From Actinomadura sp. K4S16 (GTDB lineage: Bacteria > Actinomycetota > Actinomycetes > Streptosporangiales > Streptosporangiaceae), in the NCBI RefSeq assembly GCF_008327685.1, contig NZ_BDDE01000011.1, forward strand, positions 670,774-734,773: a stretch of 64,000 nucleotides of DNA, read 5' to 3'. Positions 25,343 to 33,255 of the stretch are shown one piece after another (the first letter of the stretch is position 1; each line of letters begins with the position of its first letter). The notes under the pieces are model-generated. The model saw only the letters and a list, made by a program, of their open reading frames with translations. It had not been told where the DNA came from and ran no database searches. The position numbers and the translations under genes were made by a program.

Positions 25343-26304
25343 GCCGCACTCCCCTGCCGCGAGTGGTCGTCGAATGCCGCGCGCAATCGTCGCACAGCGA
25401 ACTCCACGGCCTCGGCACCGGCGTCGAAGATCTCGGGCAGCAGGAAGAAGGAGTGCACGACGCCGTCGTAGCGGCGCAGCTCCGCCGGCACGCCGGCGGC
25501 GGCGAGCCGGCGGGCGTACTCCTCGGCCTCGTCGCGCAGGATGTCGTACTCGGCGGTGATCACGGTGGCGGGCGCGGCGCCGGCCAGGTCCGCGGCGCGC
25601 AGCGGGGCGAGCCGGGGGTCGGACGGGTCGGCGCCGTCCCGGTAGAGGTCCATGAACCGGGCGAGCGACCCGGCGTCCAGCCCGTACCCCGTGCCGTACT
25701 CCCGCCAGCTCGGGGTGTCCATCGCCGTGTCGGTCACCGGGTAGACGAGCAGCTGGTGGGCGAGCCGCACCCCGGCGTCCCTGGCCAGCAGCGCGCACGC
25801 GGCGGCGAGGTTGCCCCCGGCGCTGTCGCCGGCGACCGCGACGGCCCCGTGCCGCACCCCGTACCGGCCGGGCCCGCGCGCCACCGACGAGACGACGGCC
25901 CAGGCGTCGTCCACCGCCGCGGGGAACGGGTGCTCGGGGGCGAGCCGGTAGCCGACGCTCAGCACGGCGCACTCCGCCGCGGCCGCCAGGTCGCGGCAGA
26001 AGGCGTCCACGTTGTCGACGCCGCCGAGCACCCATCCCCCGCCGTGCAGGTACACGACGGCGGGCAGCGGCCCCCGCTCGGGCGGCTCCGGGCGGTACAG
26101 GCGCACCGGCACGGGCCCTCCCGGGCCGGGAACCTCGATGTCGCGGACCTCCGGAAGCTCGCGCCGCTCGACCGGGAACGCCGCGCCGATCCGCTCCCGC
26201 ATCTCCTCGATCGCGGGCTCGGCGTCCCCGCCCCCTCCCGGCGGCGCGGCCGTCCACGAGGCGAGCAGTTCCAGAAAGCTCACGGTCTGCGGGTGCAGGG
26301 GCAT
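25339..26304 (-). CDS. alpha/beta hydrolase, HSL-family esterase
   Basis: 321-aa hormone-sensitive-lipase-type esterase. The oxyanion HGGGW motif is in [13 protein letters not shown], the nucleophile in [13 protein letters not shown], the acid in [15 protein letters not shown] and the His in [13 protein letters not shown]. The ATG at 26304 follows GGAGG; an earlier in-frame start at 26367 only adds a Pro/Gly-rich tail. It precedes and overlaps the enoyl-CoA hydratase, suggesting a role in releasing or clearing an acyl ester for beta-oxidation. Confidence 0.9.
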
Positions 26305-26376
26305 GCGGCGGCCTCCGGGGGTCGGCGGGAATCCTCCCCACGGCCTCCCCGGTGGCCCGCCGATCAATCCCCGGCC

Positions 26377-27192
26377 TCAGCGGCCGGCGGCACCGGCGTC
26401 GGCCGCCTGCCGCACCGGCGCCGGCGGCGCCGCGGGCGCCTGCCCGCGGCCCGCGGCCTCGGCGACGAGGGCCTCGAACAGCCGCCGGTCGTCTCCTTCC
26501 TCGGGGTGCCACTGGACCGCGAGCCCGAAGCGGTGCCCCTGGAGCTCCACGGCCTCGACGACCTGGTCCTCGGCCCACGCGACGGCGGTCAGGCCCTTGC
26601 CGAGCCGGCTCACCGCCTGGTGGTGGCAGGTGGGCACGTCGGCCGAGCCGCCGAGGATGCCGCCGATCCGGCTCGTCTCGCTGATCCGCACCCGGTGGGA
26701 GCCGACCAGCCCGGCCTGCGGGGCGTGCCCCTTGTGGCCCACCGCCTCCGGCAGGTGCTGGACGAGGGCGCCGCCGCGCACGACGTTCAGCACCTGCATG
26801 CCCCGGGAGACGGCCAGGAAGGGCAGATCGGCGGCCACGACGGCGCGGGCGAGGGCCAGCTCGAACCGGTCGCGCTGCGGCTGCGGCGGCCCGGTCTCGT
26901 AGTGCCGGAAGGCGCCGTACAGCTCGGGGTCGACATCGGCGCCGCCCGCCAGCACGACGCCGTCCAGCCGGGAGACCAGGGTGCCCAGCCCGCGCAGGGT
27001 CGCGGCCGGCGGCAGCAGGACCGGGACGCCGCCGGCCCGTTCGACCGAGCGCGCGTACGGCACCGGCAGCAGCGCGGCCTCGCGCACCCAGCTCCCCCAG
27101 CGGGCCGGCTCCTGGTAGGCGGTGATGCCGATGAGCGGCGGCGCGCCCTCACCGGCCGCGGGGCGCGGGGCCCCGCACGCGGCTTGCGACAT
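26377..27192 (-). CDS. PuuD-like class I glutamine amidotransferase homologue with Ser at the Cys nucleophile
   Basis: 271-aa member of the gamma-glutamyl-gamma-aminobutyrate hydrolase (peptidase C26) family. [33 protein letters not shown] and the HPEE of [10 protein letters not shown] (His229, Glu231) are conserved. The nucleophile motif, normally xxCRGxQ, reads AVSRGMQ, so residue 129 is Ser (codon TCC read directly). A C-terminal Ala/Pro tail follows. Family enzymes free GABA from gamma-Glu-GABA in putrescine catabolism, but no puu genes are near. The protein may be inactive, may use Ser, or may act as a binding protein. Confidence 0.8.
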   Translation of the reverse strand: MSQAACGAPRPAAGEGAPPLIGITAYQEPARWGSWVREAALLPVPYARSVERAGGVPVLLPPAATLRGLGTLVSRLDGVVLAGGADVDPELYGAFRHYETGPPQPQRDRFELALARAVVAADLPFLAVSRGMQVLNVVRGGALVQHLPEAVGHKGHAPQAGLVGSHRVRISETSRIGGILGGSADVPTCHHQAVSRLGKGLTAVAWAEDQVVEAVELQGHRFGLAVQWHPEEGDDRRLFEALVAEAAGRGQAPAAPPAPVRQAADAGAAGR

Positions 27193-27737
27193 GTGTGTCT
27201 CCCCCTCTGCTGAGCACCGGCCGCGGGGCGGCGGCCGCTATGGGTGATCCGCCTGTCGGCCGCACGTCACCGTGCGTCACCCGCCCCCTCGCGCCGCCCG
27301 GCCCCGGGGCCCTCCTCCCGGCCAGCTTGCCGCACGGCACGCACGTCCGCCGTGGAAAGCGGCGAGATCGGCGCACCGCGCCGCCGCGGGCCGCGGCGCG
27401 GCCTTTGGCGGCGCGCAGCAGGAAACACGAAGAATTCTGAAATCTTCTCCCGGGATAGGGGTTCTTCCTCCCCATCCGACCGGTTCCTCCTGAACGTCGG
27501 AACACAGATCCGATACTGATCAGTATGCGTTGACTGCGGCACTTACCGGGGGTCACGGAGAATTGAACCTTCGTTACTGACAGTAGCGATCACGAGGCTC
27601 TTCGCGAGCAATCCATTGAACACCTGCGGAGATTGGTGAGAGAATCTCACCGAGTCGGGCAGCGAACGCGCACGGATCGACCGTCGCACCCGCCGTCCGG
27701 CCGCCGGAAACAGCCCGAAGGGAAGGCGTGCCGCCGA
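27193..27737. promoter_or_regulatory. 545-bp divergent intergenic region with three palindromes
   Basis: The left third is plain GC-rich sequence; from about 27,420 the base composition drops and no gene is seen. It contains ATACTGATCAGTAT (27513-27526, perfect), TACTGACAGTA (27575-27585, arms TACTG/CAGTA) and GGTGAGAGAATCTCACC (27635-27651, 7-bp arms). The first two share TACTG/CAGTA half-sites. TTGACT at 27530-27535 could be a -35 element. The region separates the PuuD-like gene from the flavohemoprotein gene and probably holds the control sites of the latter, for example for a nitric-oxide or redox regulator. Confidence 0.5.
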
Positions 27738-28859
27738 ATGCCATCGGAAACTCGCGTGATCAAAGAATGCTTCGCACGCCTCGAGGCCGACCCGGCGGGC
27801 GCCATGAGCTTTTTCTACGGCCGCCTTTTCGCGGCCCGGCCCCGACTGCGGTCCCTGTTCCCGCCCGCGATGGGCGGCCAGCACGACCGGTTCTTCCACG
27901 CGCTCAGCCGGATCGCGTGGAGCCAGGACAACCCGGAGGAACTCGCCCGCCACCTCGAGGGCCTCGGGCGCGGCCACCGCAAGTACGGGGTGCTGCGCGA
28001 GCACTATCCGGACGTCGAGGAGGCCGTGGTCGCGACGCTGCGCACCTTCGCCGCCGACGTCTGGACGGCCGAGGCCGAGACCGCCTGGCGCACCGCCTAC
28101 CGCTCCGCGGCCGAGGCCATGGCCGGCGCGGCGGAGCGGGACGCCGCGGACGCCCCGCCGTGGTGGGTCGCCGAGGTCGTCCGGCACGACCGCCGCGCCT
28201 TCGACCTCGCCGTCCTCACGCTGCGCCCCGAGCGCCCCCTGCCGTTCGCGCCCGGGCAGCACGTGAGCGTGCAGTCGGCCAGCTGGCCCCGGGTCTGGCG
28301 GCCCTACTCGATCGCGAACGCGCCCCGCCGGGACGGGACGGTCTGCCTGCACGTCCGGGCCGTTCCCGCCGGATGGGTGAGCGGCGCGCTGGTCCGGCAC
28401 ACCGGGCCGGGCGACAGCGTGCTGCTGGGCCCGCCGGAGGGCGCGATGACCCTCGACCCGGACTCGGACCGCCCGCTCCTGCTGATCGGCGGCGGCACCG
28501 GCCTCGCCCCGGTGAAGGCGCTGGCCGAGCAGGCCGTCGCCTCCGCCCCGGACCGCGACGTCCTGCTCGTCGTCGCGGCCCGCACCGAGGACGGCCTCTA
28601 CGACCTCCCCGGGCTTCGGCTGCTGGAGTCCGCCCACGCCCGGCTCCGCGTCGTCCCGGTGGTCTCACGCGAACCCGCGCCCGGCGCGGTCGCCGGCCGC
28701 GTGCCGGACGTCCTGCCGCTGATCGTGGACGGCGCCGCCGGCCACGACGCCTACGTGGCCGGCCCCGCCCCGCTCGTCCGCGGGGCGGTCTCCGCCCTGC
28801 AGCGGCTGGGCGTGCCGCTGACGCGCGTCCACCACGACCTGCTCACGGCCGGCGACTGA
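27738..28859 (+). CDS. flavohemoprotein (globin fused to FAD/NAD reductase)
   Basis: 373-aa fusion. Residues 1-135 are a globin: MSFFYGRLFAARPRLRSLFP holds the B10 Tyr, and the proximal F8 His is in GLGRGHRKYGVL. Residues 140-373 are a ferredoxin-reductase module: PYSIAN is the FAD motif (usual RxYS) and LLIGGGTGLAPVKALAEQ the NAD motif. It resembles nitric-oxide-detoxifying flavohemoglobins (Hmp) and Streptomyces FHb. The ATG at 27738 follows GGAAGG; an in-frame start 105 bases earlier would include a palindrome and Arg/Pro-rich sequence. The long leader suggests tight regulation. Confidence 0.88.
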   Translation: MPSETRVIKECFARLEADPAGAMSFFYGRLFAARPRLRSLFPPAMGGQHDRFFHALSRIAWSQDNPEELARHLEGLGRGHRKYGVLREHYPDVEEAVVATLRTFAADVWTAEAETAWRTAYRSAAEAMAGAAERDAADAPPWWVAEVVRHDRRAFDLAVLTLRPERPLPFAPGQHVSVQSASWPRVWRPYSIANAPRRDGTVCLHVRAVPAGWVSGALVRHTGPGDSVLLGPPEGAMTLDPDSDRPLLLIGGGTGLAPVKALAEQAVASAPDRDVLLVVAARTEDGLYDLPGLRLLESAHARLRVVPVVSREPAPGAVAGRVPDVLPLIVDGAAGHDAYVAGPAPLVRGAVSALQRLGVPLTRVHHDLLTAGD

Positions 28860-28865
28860 CGCCCG

Positions 28866-29675
28866 TCACAGGCCGGCGCGCTCCCGCAGGAACCCGGCCG
28901 TCTTGGCGTCCGCCGGGTAGAACGACTCGATCGCCAGCTCGGCCACGGTGATGTCGACCGGCGTCCCGAAGGTCGCGATGGTGCTGAAGAACGACAGCTC
29001 GCGGCCGTCCACCCGCATCCGCAGCGGGACGAAGACCTCGTGGTCCGCGGGCGGGGCCATCGCCTCCCCCACGTCGCCGGGGAAGCTCCGCAGCTCCCGG
29101 TACAGCTGGGCGAGCGACGCGTCCGCGGTCAGGGCCACATGGCGCCGGACGCGGTCGATCATGTGGGCGCGCCACTCCGCCAGGTTCAGGATGTTCTTGG
29201 CCATCCCGTCCGGGTGCATGCTGAGCCGCAGCACGTTCAGCGGCGGCTCCAGCAGCTCGGGCGGGGCGCCCTCCATGAAGAACGCCGCCGCGCCGTTCGC
29301 GTCGATCAGGTTCCAGAACCGGTCCACCACCACCGCCGGGTAGGGCTCGTGGCCCTCCAGGACCTGCCGGATCGCCGCGCGGACCGTGTCCATCTTCGGT
29401 TCCTCGATCGGCGTCTCGTCGAACACCGGCGCGTACCCGGCGGCCACCAGCAGCAGGTTCCGGTCGCGCAGCGGCACGTCCAGGTGCTCGGCGAGCCGCA
29501 GCACCATCTCCCGGCTCGGCGCCGAGCGCCCCGTCTCCACGAAGCTCAGGTGCCGCGTCGACACGTCCGCCTCCGACGCCAGCTCCAGCTGGCTCAGCCT
29601 GCGCCGCTGCCGCCACGCCCGGAGCTGGTCCCCGATCGGCCGCACGTCGCTCAACCCCGTCGTCATCGTCGTCAC
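28866..29675 (-). CDS. XRE-family regulator with MmyB-like ligand-binding domain
   Basis: 269-aa protein with an N-terminal HTH_XRE (about residues 13-75: LRAWRQRRRLSQLELASEADVS, then TRHLSFVETGRSAPS) and a C-terminal MmyB-like domain (PAVVVDRFWNLIDANGAAAFFM; LSFFSTIATFGTPVDITVAELAIESFYPAD). Such regulators often control a divergent oxidoreductase or thioesterase gene. Here the divergent gene encodes a PaaI-type thioesterase, with a palindrome in the 108-bp gap. The start (GTG at 29675, or ATG four codons later) lacks a good ribosome-binding site and may be leaderless. Confidence 0.88.
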   Translation of the reverse strand: MTTMTTGLSDVRPIGDQLRAWRQRRRLSQLELASEADVSTRHLSFVETGRSAPSREMVLRLAEHLDVPLRDRNLLLVAAGYAPVFDETPIEEPKMDTVRAAIRQVLEGHEPYPAVVVDRFWNLIDANGAAAFFMEGAPPELLEPPLNVLRLSMHPDGMAKNILNLAEWRAHMIDRVRRHVALTADASLAQLYRELRSFPGDVGEAMAPPADHEVFVPLRMRVDGRELSFFSTIATFGTPVDITVAELAIESFYPADAKTAGFLRERAGL

Positions 29676-29710
29676 GGCACGACGCTACCGACACCCGGGT
29701 CAGGCCCGCG

Positions 29711-29727
29711 ATTACGTCCGGGGTAAT
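29711..29727. promoter_or_regulatory. ATTAC-N7-GTAAT palindrome in the XRE/thioesterase promoter region
   Basis: ATTAC (29711-29715) and GTAAT (29723-29727) are perfect arms around GTCCGGG. The site lies 36 bases upstream of the XRE start codon and 57 before the thioesterase start. Its position suggests autoregulation and control of the divergent gene. Confidence 0.5.
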
Positions 29728-29783
29728 GGACGCGGTGCCGCCGGATCACCAGGGTGGGTTCCGACACCGCCGGAGGAGGCTTC

Positions 29784-30188
29784 ATGACGACCGGGCTCAC
29801 CCCCGACCAGCTGACCGACGCCATGCCGTTCGCCCGCGCGCTCGGCGTGGAGATCGACACCGCCGGACCCGAGGAGGTCACCGGCCATCTGGACTGGGCC
29901 GCCGACCGCTGCACCGCGGGCGGCGTCATGCACGGCGGCGCCCTCATGGCGCTGGCCGACACGCTCGGCGCGGCGTGCGCGTTCCTGAACCTCCCGCCCG
30001 GCGCCTCCACGACGACGCTGGAGTCCAAGACCAACTTCTTCCGCGGGGTCAGGGAGGGGCGCGTCCAGGGCGTCTCGCGCCCGCTGCACACCGGCCGGAC
30101 CTCGATCGTCGTCCAGACCGACCTGCTCGACGCGACCGGGCGCCGCGTCGCCCAGGTGACCCAGACGCAGGCCGTACTGGGGCCCTGA
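29784..30188 (+). CDS. PaaI-family hotdog thioesterase
   Basis: 134-aa hotdog-fold protein hydrolysing acyl- or aryl-CoA. The motif HGGALMALADTLGAACAFLNLP carries the catalytic Asp-type helix (HGGxxxxLAD), and TTLESKTNFFRGVREGRVQG is the central strand pair. GGAGGAGG precedes the ATG at 29784, making this start clear. It converges with a dienelactone hydrolase and is divergent from an XRE/MmyB regulator. Confidence 0.87.
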   Translation: MTTGLTPDQLTDAMPFARALGVEIDTAGPEEVTGHLDWAADRCTAGGVMHGGALMALADTLGAACAFLNLPPGASTTTLESKTNFFRGVREGRVQGVSRPLHTGRTSIVVQTDLLDATGRRVAQVTQTQAVLGP

Positions 30189-30222
30189 TCCCGGGGAGGA
30201 CAGGGCGCCACGGCAAATGCCT

Positions 30223-30945
30223 TTACGTTGTAGATTTTTTAGCGAGATGCTCGGCAAAGAAGGCGAGGATGCGCGCCCAGCCGTCCGGGGCGTTCTCGCG
30301 GCCCTTGCCGAACCCCATGACGATCTTCGCGACCGGGCCGAGCGGGGGCGGCGGGGTGAGCCCGGTGAGGAACCCGTGCCCGGTGCCCGGGTACTCCTTC
30401 ACGTCGTGCGGCACGCCGGCGGCCGTGAGGGCGCGCTCCAGCCGGCCGGCGGCGCCCCGCAGCGTCGGGTCGGCGGCCCCGTAGCTGCCCACGATCGGGC
30501 ACGCGCCCCGCAGCGACTCCTCCGGCCGGCGCGGCAGGATCCCGTAGTTGGCCGCGGCGGCCTTGAAGTCGTACTTGGCCGCCGCGACCAGCGCGAACCC
30601 GCCGCCCATGCAGAACCCGCACACTCCGACGTCGCCGGTGCAGTCGTCCCTGCCGGCGAGCCACGCGCGGGTGGCCTCGATGTGGTCGTAGGTCGGCCCG
30701 CGCTGGGCGCGCATGTCGCGCATCGCCTTGGCGACGCAGCGCACCCAGGGGGCCCCGTTGTAGAGGTCGGGCAGGACGGCGAGGTAGCCGTTCGCGGCGA
30801 ACCGGTCGGCCTGGGCGCGCATGTCGGCGTTCGCGCCCATCGCCTCGAACACGATCACGACGCCCGGCCAGGGCCCCTCGCCGTCGGGGACGGCGAGGTA
30901 CCCCGGCAGCTCGCCGGCGCCCATCGGAATGGAGATGTCAGACAT
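30223..30945 (-). CDS. dienelactone hydrolase family protein
   Basis: 240-aa alpha/beta hydrolase. The nucleophile is Cys in VCGFCMGGGFALV, typical of dienelactone hydrolases, with the acid in GSYGAADPTL and the His in PGTGHGFLTG. The ATG at 30945 gives MSDISIPMGAG and the normal family length. Dienelactone hydrolases open lactones in chlorocatechol degradation, but many actinomycete members have unknown ester substrates. It is not adjacent to the pca genes. Confidence 0.87.
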   Translation of the reverse strand: MSDISIPMGAGELPGYLAVPDGEGPWPGVVIVFEAMGANADMRAQADRFAANGYLAVLPDLYNGAPWVRCVAKAMRDMRAQRGPTYDHIEATRAWLAGRDDCTGDVGVCGFCMGGGFALVAAAKYDFKAAAANYGILPRRPEESLRGACPIVGSYGAADPTLRGAAGRLERALTAAGVPHDVKEYPGTGHGFLTGLTPPPPLGPVAKIVMGFGKGRENAPDGWARILAFFAEHLAKKSTT

Positions 30946-31076
30946 AGCGTCCAATACTCCCCCAGGCGGGCCGGGCGCGCCTAGAGCCCCGCCCCAGTCG
31001 CCCCCAACTCGCGGCACCACCGCAGGACCGACGCCTCCCCACCTCCGCGAACCCACGACCGAAACTGCCATCGACC

Positions 31077-32246
31077 TCAGCGCCCCTGAACGGCTCCGCG
31101 TCGACCTCCAGTCCCGAAGTTCGAACCCGCCCCCGAAACGACGATCTTGCCGTTTCGCCGGACGAGCAGAAGTCCCCACGGGACGGCTGCGCCATGAAGT
31201 CCGCCCGAATAGTTCTCAACACCATCGTTATATCCGTCTTTATTCCAGTACCGGCTGGACTGGCTGCGCCCGTGATTGACAAGCGGCCTGTTGCGCCTGG
31301 ACACCAACGAGACGACATACGTCTGCCGGATATTGCGAAATGATTGCCCGTTCGGCATCACCCGCAACAGCCCGATACGATCATCAATACGTATGTTGGC
31401 GCTGATACCCGCCTTGACAGCGAGAACCTGTATCCCTCCAGCCAGTTCTTCGGAGGCGGTGTAGATCACTCGGTGTCCGCTTGCGGCGTGCGTTGTGCCG
31501 TCACCTTCCACCATCGCTTCAATCAGAACCCGAATGATCTCAGGCGCCCAGTCCTGCACCTCCCGAGGCAATTGCTTGTCGACCGCTCGCCCCAACGGGG
31601 CCAAGTAGTCCCTAAGCTGAACGCACTGGGTTCGGACGCACCCATGACCTGAAGCCGGAACATAGGCAGACAAACCTAACTCGCCCAAGACTCGGACCAT
31701 GGCATCCAGCACGGGACCTCGGTTCTGCGCCAGAATGATCTGGTTCCCGTTGATCGACCCTTCCGAGATGAAGTAACCAAGGAATGCCGCGAAAGCCCTC
31801 GCCGGAAAAGCTCTACCCGGATAGGTCCGCAAGCAGCGCGCGCCGTTGTCCGACCTCGTCCATACCCGGCTTGTCGAGGGGACCCGCACCTCCGGATCGG
31901 CTCCACGCAGCCATCTTGCCGTCTTGTCGTAACGGACGCGCTTGTGCATGAGAGCCCCCGGCGTCTCGAGGGCGTACGACTGCTCTCCCCGTCGCGCCGC
32001 ACGCGTGTCGACCCGTTGAACCCAGAGTGGATGCTCGACACCCACCAGCAGATCGATCTGTTCCGAGCGGACTCTGTACATCGGGCCATCGACCATACGG
32101 TGATATACGGCAGTCGCTGGTTGATACTCCAGTGCGCCTGTTAGCGGATCTACGGCTCCGAGAATCTCTGTCCCGTCCACCCGCGGCCAAGGCTTCCAGC
32201 CACGATCCGTCAACACATCCGTTTTGTCATCATATCCGACCAACAT
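31077..32246 (-). CDS. free-standing intein-like Hint/LAGLIDADG homing endonuclease protein
   Basis: 389-aa protein with an intein-like architecture but translated alone: GTGAGGGGGGCAGG directly precedes the ATG at 32246. The N-terminal Hint block A reads VGYDDKTDVLTDRGWKPW, with Gly4 where the splicing Cys1 would stand. Block B is LLVGVEHPLW, keeping His72 but with Gly69 for the usual Thr. LAGLIDADG motifs occur at about 155-163 (FLGYFISEGS, Glu162) and 241-250 (LIEAMVEGDG, Asp249), so the nuclease acids are kept. The C-terminal block is VPWGLLLVRRNGKIVVSGAGS, with Ala373 in place of the terminal Asn, followed by a short tail. Splicing should be impossible; DNA cleavage may persist. The gene lies 127 bases after thyX, a known intein host gene, in lower-GC DNA. 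An in-frame start at 32312 would add 22 residues without homology. Confidence 0.82.
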   Translation of the reverse strand: MLVGYDDKTDVLTDRGWKPWPRVDGTEILGAVDPLTGALEYQPATAVYHRMVDGPMYRVRSEQIDLLVGVEHPLWVQRVDTRAARRGEQSYALETPGALMHKRVRYDKTARWLRGADPEVRVPSTSRVWTRSDNGARCLRTYPGRAFPARAFAAFLGYFISEGSINGNQIILAQNRGPVLDAMVRVLGELGLSAYVPASGHGCVRTQCVQLRDYLAPLGRAVDKQLPREVQDWAPEIIRVLIEAMVEGDGTTHAASGHRVIYTASEELAGGIQVLAVKAGISANIRIDDRIGLLRVMPNGQSFRNIRQTYVVSLVSRRNRPLVNHGRSQSSRYWNKDGYNDGVENYSGGLHGAAVPWGLLLVRRNGKIVVSGAGSNFGTGGRRGAVQGR

Positions 32247-32373
32247 CCTGCCCCCCTCACCATGCTTCGCTCGATGCCGCGAGAGGGAAAGTGAACCACG
32301 GAGGTCGGACAAGACGCCCCTGCCGGTGATCGGATATCAGTAGGCCCTGCGTCCACAGGGCATCCCACCGCCG

Positions 32374-33105
32374 TCAGGGACAGACGCGACCGTTGGCCTC
32401 GAAGGCGGCGTGCGTCAAAGGCATGAGCTTCGCCCACTCCTCTTCCATCAACTCTGCGACCATCTCGATCTCCCGTTGCGGGAACGAGGGGAAGGTAGCG
32501 TCCTCACGCTTGATTCGCAGGGACAAGAAGTTCATCAAGGCGCGCGCATTACAGGTCAGGTACATCGACGAGTACAGCCCCACAGGAAGAACGCTCCTCG
32601 CGACCTCACGTGCGATGCCCGCGTCCAGCATCTCCGTGTAGGCGCGATACGCCTGGCGGTAACTCTCCTCCATTGCGGCTGTGACGATTTTGTGCTGCTC
32701 CGGAGTGCCGTCCACGAACACGTACTTGCCCGGCCTTCCTTCCTGCACAAGTTTCCGGTCGGGCCCCGGCACGTAGAACACGGGTTCCAGCCTGCGGTAG
32801 CGGCCGCTTTCCTCGTTGAACGAGAACGTCCGGTGCCGCATCTGCTCGCGGAACACGAAGATCGGCGCCTTCACGTAGAAGGTCATCGACGAGTGCTCGA
32901 ACGGCGTGCCGTGCCTGTCCCGCATGAGGAAGTTGATGAGGCCCTTGGACCTTTCGGGGTCGGCCTCGATCTCCGCCAAGGAGTTCTCGCCCTTGGTCGA
33001 CACTCGTGCCGCCCACAGCACATCAGCGTCCGAGGCCGCGGACTTGATCAGCTCCACCACCACGTCGCTGCGGAACTCGATGTCCATCGCCTCGCCGTCT
33101 GCCAT
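32374..33105 (-). CDS. thyX: flavin-dependent thymidylate synthase ThyX
   Basis: 243-aa enzyme making dTMP from dUMP with FAD, NADPH and methylenetetrahydrofolate. The signature RHRxxSxxxxSxR is intact as RHRTFSFNEESGR (about residue 87), and the dUMP/FAD region ARSVLPVGLYSSMYLTCNARALMNFL is complete. It is uninterrupted, with no intein inserted. GGGGAGATTCG precedes the ATG. GC content is lower than in neighbouring genes, and a free-standing intein-like gene follows on the same strand. Both facts suggest that this patch was acquired or exchanged. Confidence 0.95.
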   Translation of the reverse strand: MADGEAMDIEFRSDVVVELIKSAASDADVLWAARVSTKGENSLAEIEADPERSKGLINFLMRDRHGTPFEHSSMTFYVKAPIFVFREQMRHRTFSFNEESGRYRRLEPVFYVPGPDRKLVQEGRPGKYVFVDGTPEQHKIVTAAMEESYRQAYRAYTEMLDAGIAREVARSVLPVGLYSSMYLTCNARALMNFLSLRIKREDATFPSFPQREIEMVAELMEEEWAKLMPLTHAAFEANGRVCP

Positions 33106-33194
33106 CGAATCTCCCCTTCATCTCTACTCGACCGTCCCGGCAACCTTAGCGGCGACGAGCGACCTTCTGGCATGGCGGGTGTCAGCCACCAACC

Positions 33195-33207
33195 TGAGTG
33201 ACACTCA
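33195..33207. promoter_or_regulatory. TGAGTGACACTCA palindrome between thyX and the molybdopterin gene
   Basis: TGAGTG and CACTCA are perfect 6-bp arms around one A. The site lies 49 bases before the oxidoreductase ATG and 90 bases before thyX. Its position fits an operator, and no adjacent regulator is seen. Confidence 0.45.
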
Positions 33208-33255
33208 TGGCATTTTGGCCCACACTGGGTCATTCATGCAGCCTGGGGAGGTCCG

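Noticed and set aside
27193..27420. Possible riboswitch or small RNA in the GC-rich part of the flavohemoprotein leader
   Set aside because: Several short GC hairpins can be drawn, but none has a conserved riboswitch core or a following terminator.
31100..31135. TTCGAAC stretch resembling a tRNA T-loop near the end of the intein-like gene
   Set aside because: The flanking bases do not pair as a T-stem on either strand and no acceptor or anticodon arm is found; it lies within coding sequence.
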